Source: Candidatus Omnitrophota bacterium (lineage in GTDB: Bacteria > Omnitrophota > Koll11 > Gygaellales > Profunditerraquicolaceae). From it: a stretch of 8,417 bases of DNA. Positions 6,965-8,417 of this stretch are shown one piece after another. Both the position numbers and the translations under genes were made by a program. The notes under the pieces are model-generated. The model made no database searches and was not told where the DNA came from. It saw only the letters and a program-made list of their open reading frames with translations. The DNA is taken from assembly GCA_028717765.1 (NCBI GenBank), contig JAQUNE010000042.1, positions 1,415 to 9,831 of the forward strand, given 5' to 3'. The stretch's first letter is position 1. Every line of letters begins with the position of its first letter.

Positions 6965-8299
6965 TTATTCTATCCGGCTGATATTTTCGAACCGGGTATA
7001 CTCTTTGATAAAGGTCAATTTTAAAGAACCCACTGGGCCGTTACGTTGTTTGGCAATGATAATTTCCGCGGTCCCTTGATTATCCGGAGTAGGGCTATAA
7101 TATTCCTCCCTTAAAATCAACACTACCACATCCGCATCCTGCTCGATTGCCCCGGATTCCCTAAGGTCAGAAAGCTGCGGGCGATGGTCATTGCGTGATT
7201 CTACTGCCCGGGAAAGCTGGCTAATGCCAATTACCGGCACACTTAATTCACGTGCTAGCGCCTTTAAAGAACGTGAGATTTCAGAAATCTCCTGTTGCCT
7301 ATTTTCAATACTTTCTGATCCACGCATCAACTGCATATAATCCAGGATAATCAATTCTATATCATGATGCGCCTTAAGCCTACGTGCCTTGGCGCGTAAT
7401 TCCATCACCGAGATTGCCGGCGTATCATCAATATAAATCGGCGCTTCAGATAATTTTCCCGCAGCAGCAGTTAACCGCGGCCAATCCGAAGTTGATAAAT
7501 AACCGGTCCTTACTTTATGCGCATCGACCTTGGCATGGGAACAAAGCATTCTTTGCACCAGTTGCTCTTTCGACATTTCCAAGCTAAAGATTGCCGTAGG
7601 TACTTTTTCGATCACACCGGCATATTCCGCGATCCCCAAGGCAAAAGCACTCTTACCCATTGAAGGCCTACCAGCAATTATGATTAGATCCGAAGGCTGC
7701 AACCCAGAGGTCTTCATATCAAAATCAATGAACCCCGTAGGTACGCCCGTAACATGCTCTTTTTTCTGATAAAGCCTATCTATAGTTTCAATGGAGCCTT
7801 TAATAATTTCCTTAAGCGCAATATAGGTACCGTGATGCCTTTTATCGCTCACCTCAAAAACCAATTGCTCGGCATTATCCACTAATTGGTCAATATTGCC
7901 CTCTGAGGTGTAACAAAGAGAAACTATCTTTGTGGCATTATTGATCAGCGACCTTAAAATACTTTTATCCCTAACAATCTTTACATAATGGCTGATATTG
8001 GCGGCGGTAGGAACGGAATTTGCCAAAAGGGTAAGGTAACTTACCCCTCCAATTTGCTCGACTAACCCTCTTCTTTTTAATTCGTCGGTCAGCGTAATGA
8101 TATCAACTGCTTTATTCGCGTTAAAAAGATCAATGATCGATTCAAAAATCCTTTGGTGGGAATCTTTGTAAAAAGAATCGGTCTTTAAGGTCTCCAAAGC
8201 CACAGAAATGGCTTCTTCGTCAATGAGTAGAGACCCTAAGACTGCCATTTCAGCGTCTATGTTTTGCGGTGAGATTTTTTCCAGGAGTGCTTCGGTCAT
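6965..8299 (-). CDS. dnaB: Replicative DNA helicase DnaB
   Basis: A 444-residue hexameric 5'-3' helicase that unwinds the replication fork and recruits primase; the length is normal for the family. The N-terminal all-helical domain spans about residues 10-115 (PQNIDAEMAVLGSLL near the start) and the linker helix region about 115-180. The RecA-like ATPase domain then carries Walker A AGRPSMGKSA (209-218), the FSLEMS motif with the catalytic Glu (Glu241), Walker B LIILDYMQL (316-324), the sensor-like ISQLSR (359-364), the RPQLSDLRESGAIEQDAD block (373-390) and the arginine-finger motif AKQRNGP (416-422). The Walker A region, a frequent intein site in DnaB, is uninterrupted. The ATG follows the rplI stop after 1 base with only a weak GAAG purine stretch upstream, so translation is probably coupled to rplI. 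The next gene, bamA, begins after 42 bases that contain its own promoter. Confidence 0.97.
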   Translation of the reverse strand: MTEALLEKISPQNIDAEMAVLGSLLIDEEAISVALETLKTDSFYKDSHQRIFESIIDLFNANKAVDIITLTDELKRRGLVEQIGGVSYLTLLANSVPTAANISHYVKIVRDKSILRSLINNATKIVSLCYTSEGNIDQLVDNAEQLVFEVSDKRHHGTYIALKEIIKGSIETIDRLYQKKEHVTGVPTGFIDFDMKTSGLQPSDLIIIAGRPSMGKSAFALGIAEYAGVIEKVPTAIFSLEMSKEQLVQRMLCSHAKVDAHKVRTGYLSTSDWPRLTAAAGKLSEAPIYIDDTPAISVMELRAKARRLKAHHDIELIILDYMQLMRGSESIENRQQEISEISRSLKALARELSVPVIGISQLSRAVESRNDHRPQLSDLRESGAIEQDADVVVLILREEYYSPTPDNQGTAEIIIAKQRNGPVGSLKLTFIKEYTRFENISRIE

Positions 8300-8300
8300 A

Positions 8301-8417
8301 TTATTTCTTCACGATCCAGATCTTTACTTTTGCATTTACTTCCGGATGCAACCTAATAGCAACTTCATAAATTCCCAATGCTTTTATCGGCTCATCTAAC
8401 AATATACAATTTTTGTC
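8301..8417 (-). CDS. rplI: 50S ribosomal protein L9, C-terminal end (partial, 5' end outside window)
   Basis: The last 38 codons and the TAA stop of an open frame that enters from the right edge. The peptide contains LDEPIKALGIYEVAIRLHPE followed by VNAKVKIWIVKK. This matches the end of the L9 C-terminal domain (family pattern: D-x-P-I-K-x-L-G-x-Y-x-V-x-x-x-L-H-x-E-V). L9 binds 23S rRNA in the large ribosomal subunit. The stop lies 1 base before the dnaB start, which fits the widespread rpsF-ssb-rpsR-rplI-dnaB block, so the rest of that block probably lies just outside the window. Only the C-terminal domain is visible, so the N-terminal domain and total length cannot be judged. Confidence 0.88.
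   Translation of the reverse strand, partial: DKNCILLDEPIKALGIYEVAIRLHPEVNAKVKIWIVKK

Noticed and set aside
6684..7079. Plus-strand frame of 131 codons across the dnaB-bamA junction.
   Set aside because: It is antisense to the bamA signal peptide, the promoter and the dnaB end; its composition is what reverse-complemented hydrophobic codons give.
1..8417. Search for tRNA, rRNA, CRISPR repeats, insertion sequences, toxin-antitoxin or defence genes.
   Set aside because: Nearly every base belongs to the eight recognised genes; no repeats, inverted termini or additional coding regions were seen.

Overview
The window is a densely packed block of housekeeping genes, all on the minus strand, from a diderm (Gram-negative-type) bacterium that makes lipid A. 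Read in the direction of transcription (right to left) it holds: the last 38 codons of rplI (ribosomal protein L9), dnaB (replicative helicase), bamA (outer-membrane protein assembly), skp/ompH (periplasmic chaperone), lpxD, a fused lpxC-fabZ, lpxA, and most of lpxI, which runs off the left edge. There is no tRNA, rRNA, CRISPR array, insertion sequence or phage gene, and no gene-free stretch longer than 77 bases.

Layout. 8417-6965 is the end of a translation/replication block (rplI-dnaB, 1 base apart). 6964-6923 is a 42-base gap with a well-formed sigma-70-type promoter placed so close to bamA that the transcript would be leaderless or nearly so. 6922-4502 is bamA. 4501-4425 is a 77-base gap with two stacked hairpins and the only strong Shine-Dalgarno sequence in the window, in front of skp. 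From skp onward the genes are 1-8 bases apart or overlap by 1 base, as expected for one operon: skp (4424-3918), lpxD (3918-2884), lpxC-fabZ (2882-1566), lpxA (1558-770), lpxI (761 to beyond base 1).

How they work together. LpxA, LpxC and LpxD are the first three committed steps of lipid A synthesis, giving UDP-2,3-diacylglucosamine. LpxI hydrolyses that product to lipid X. The FabZ half makes unsaturated acyl-ACP from the same (3R)-hydroxyacyl-ACP pool that LpxA and LpxD consume, so the fusion sits at the branch between phospholipid and lipid A synthesis. BamA and Skp deliver and insert beta-barrel proteins into the membrane that lipid A covers. The cluster is the classic bamA-skp-lpxD-fabZ-lpxA order, with lpxC fused to fabZ and lpxI in the slot after lpxA.

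Organism. The LpxC-FabZ fusion, LpxI instead of LpxH, the AT-leaning sequence and mostly Shine-Dalgarno-poor starts suggest an uncultivated diderm phylum. My best guess is Candidatus Omnitrophota or a relative in the PVC/Elusimicrobia neighbourhood. This is an inference from gene architecture, not a database match. I see no clearly new system; the items most worth checking are the leaderless bamA promoter, the structured skp leader and the lpxC-fabZ/lpxI arrangement.
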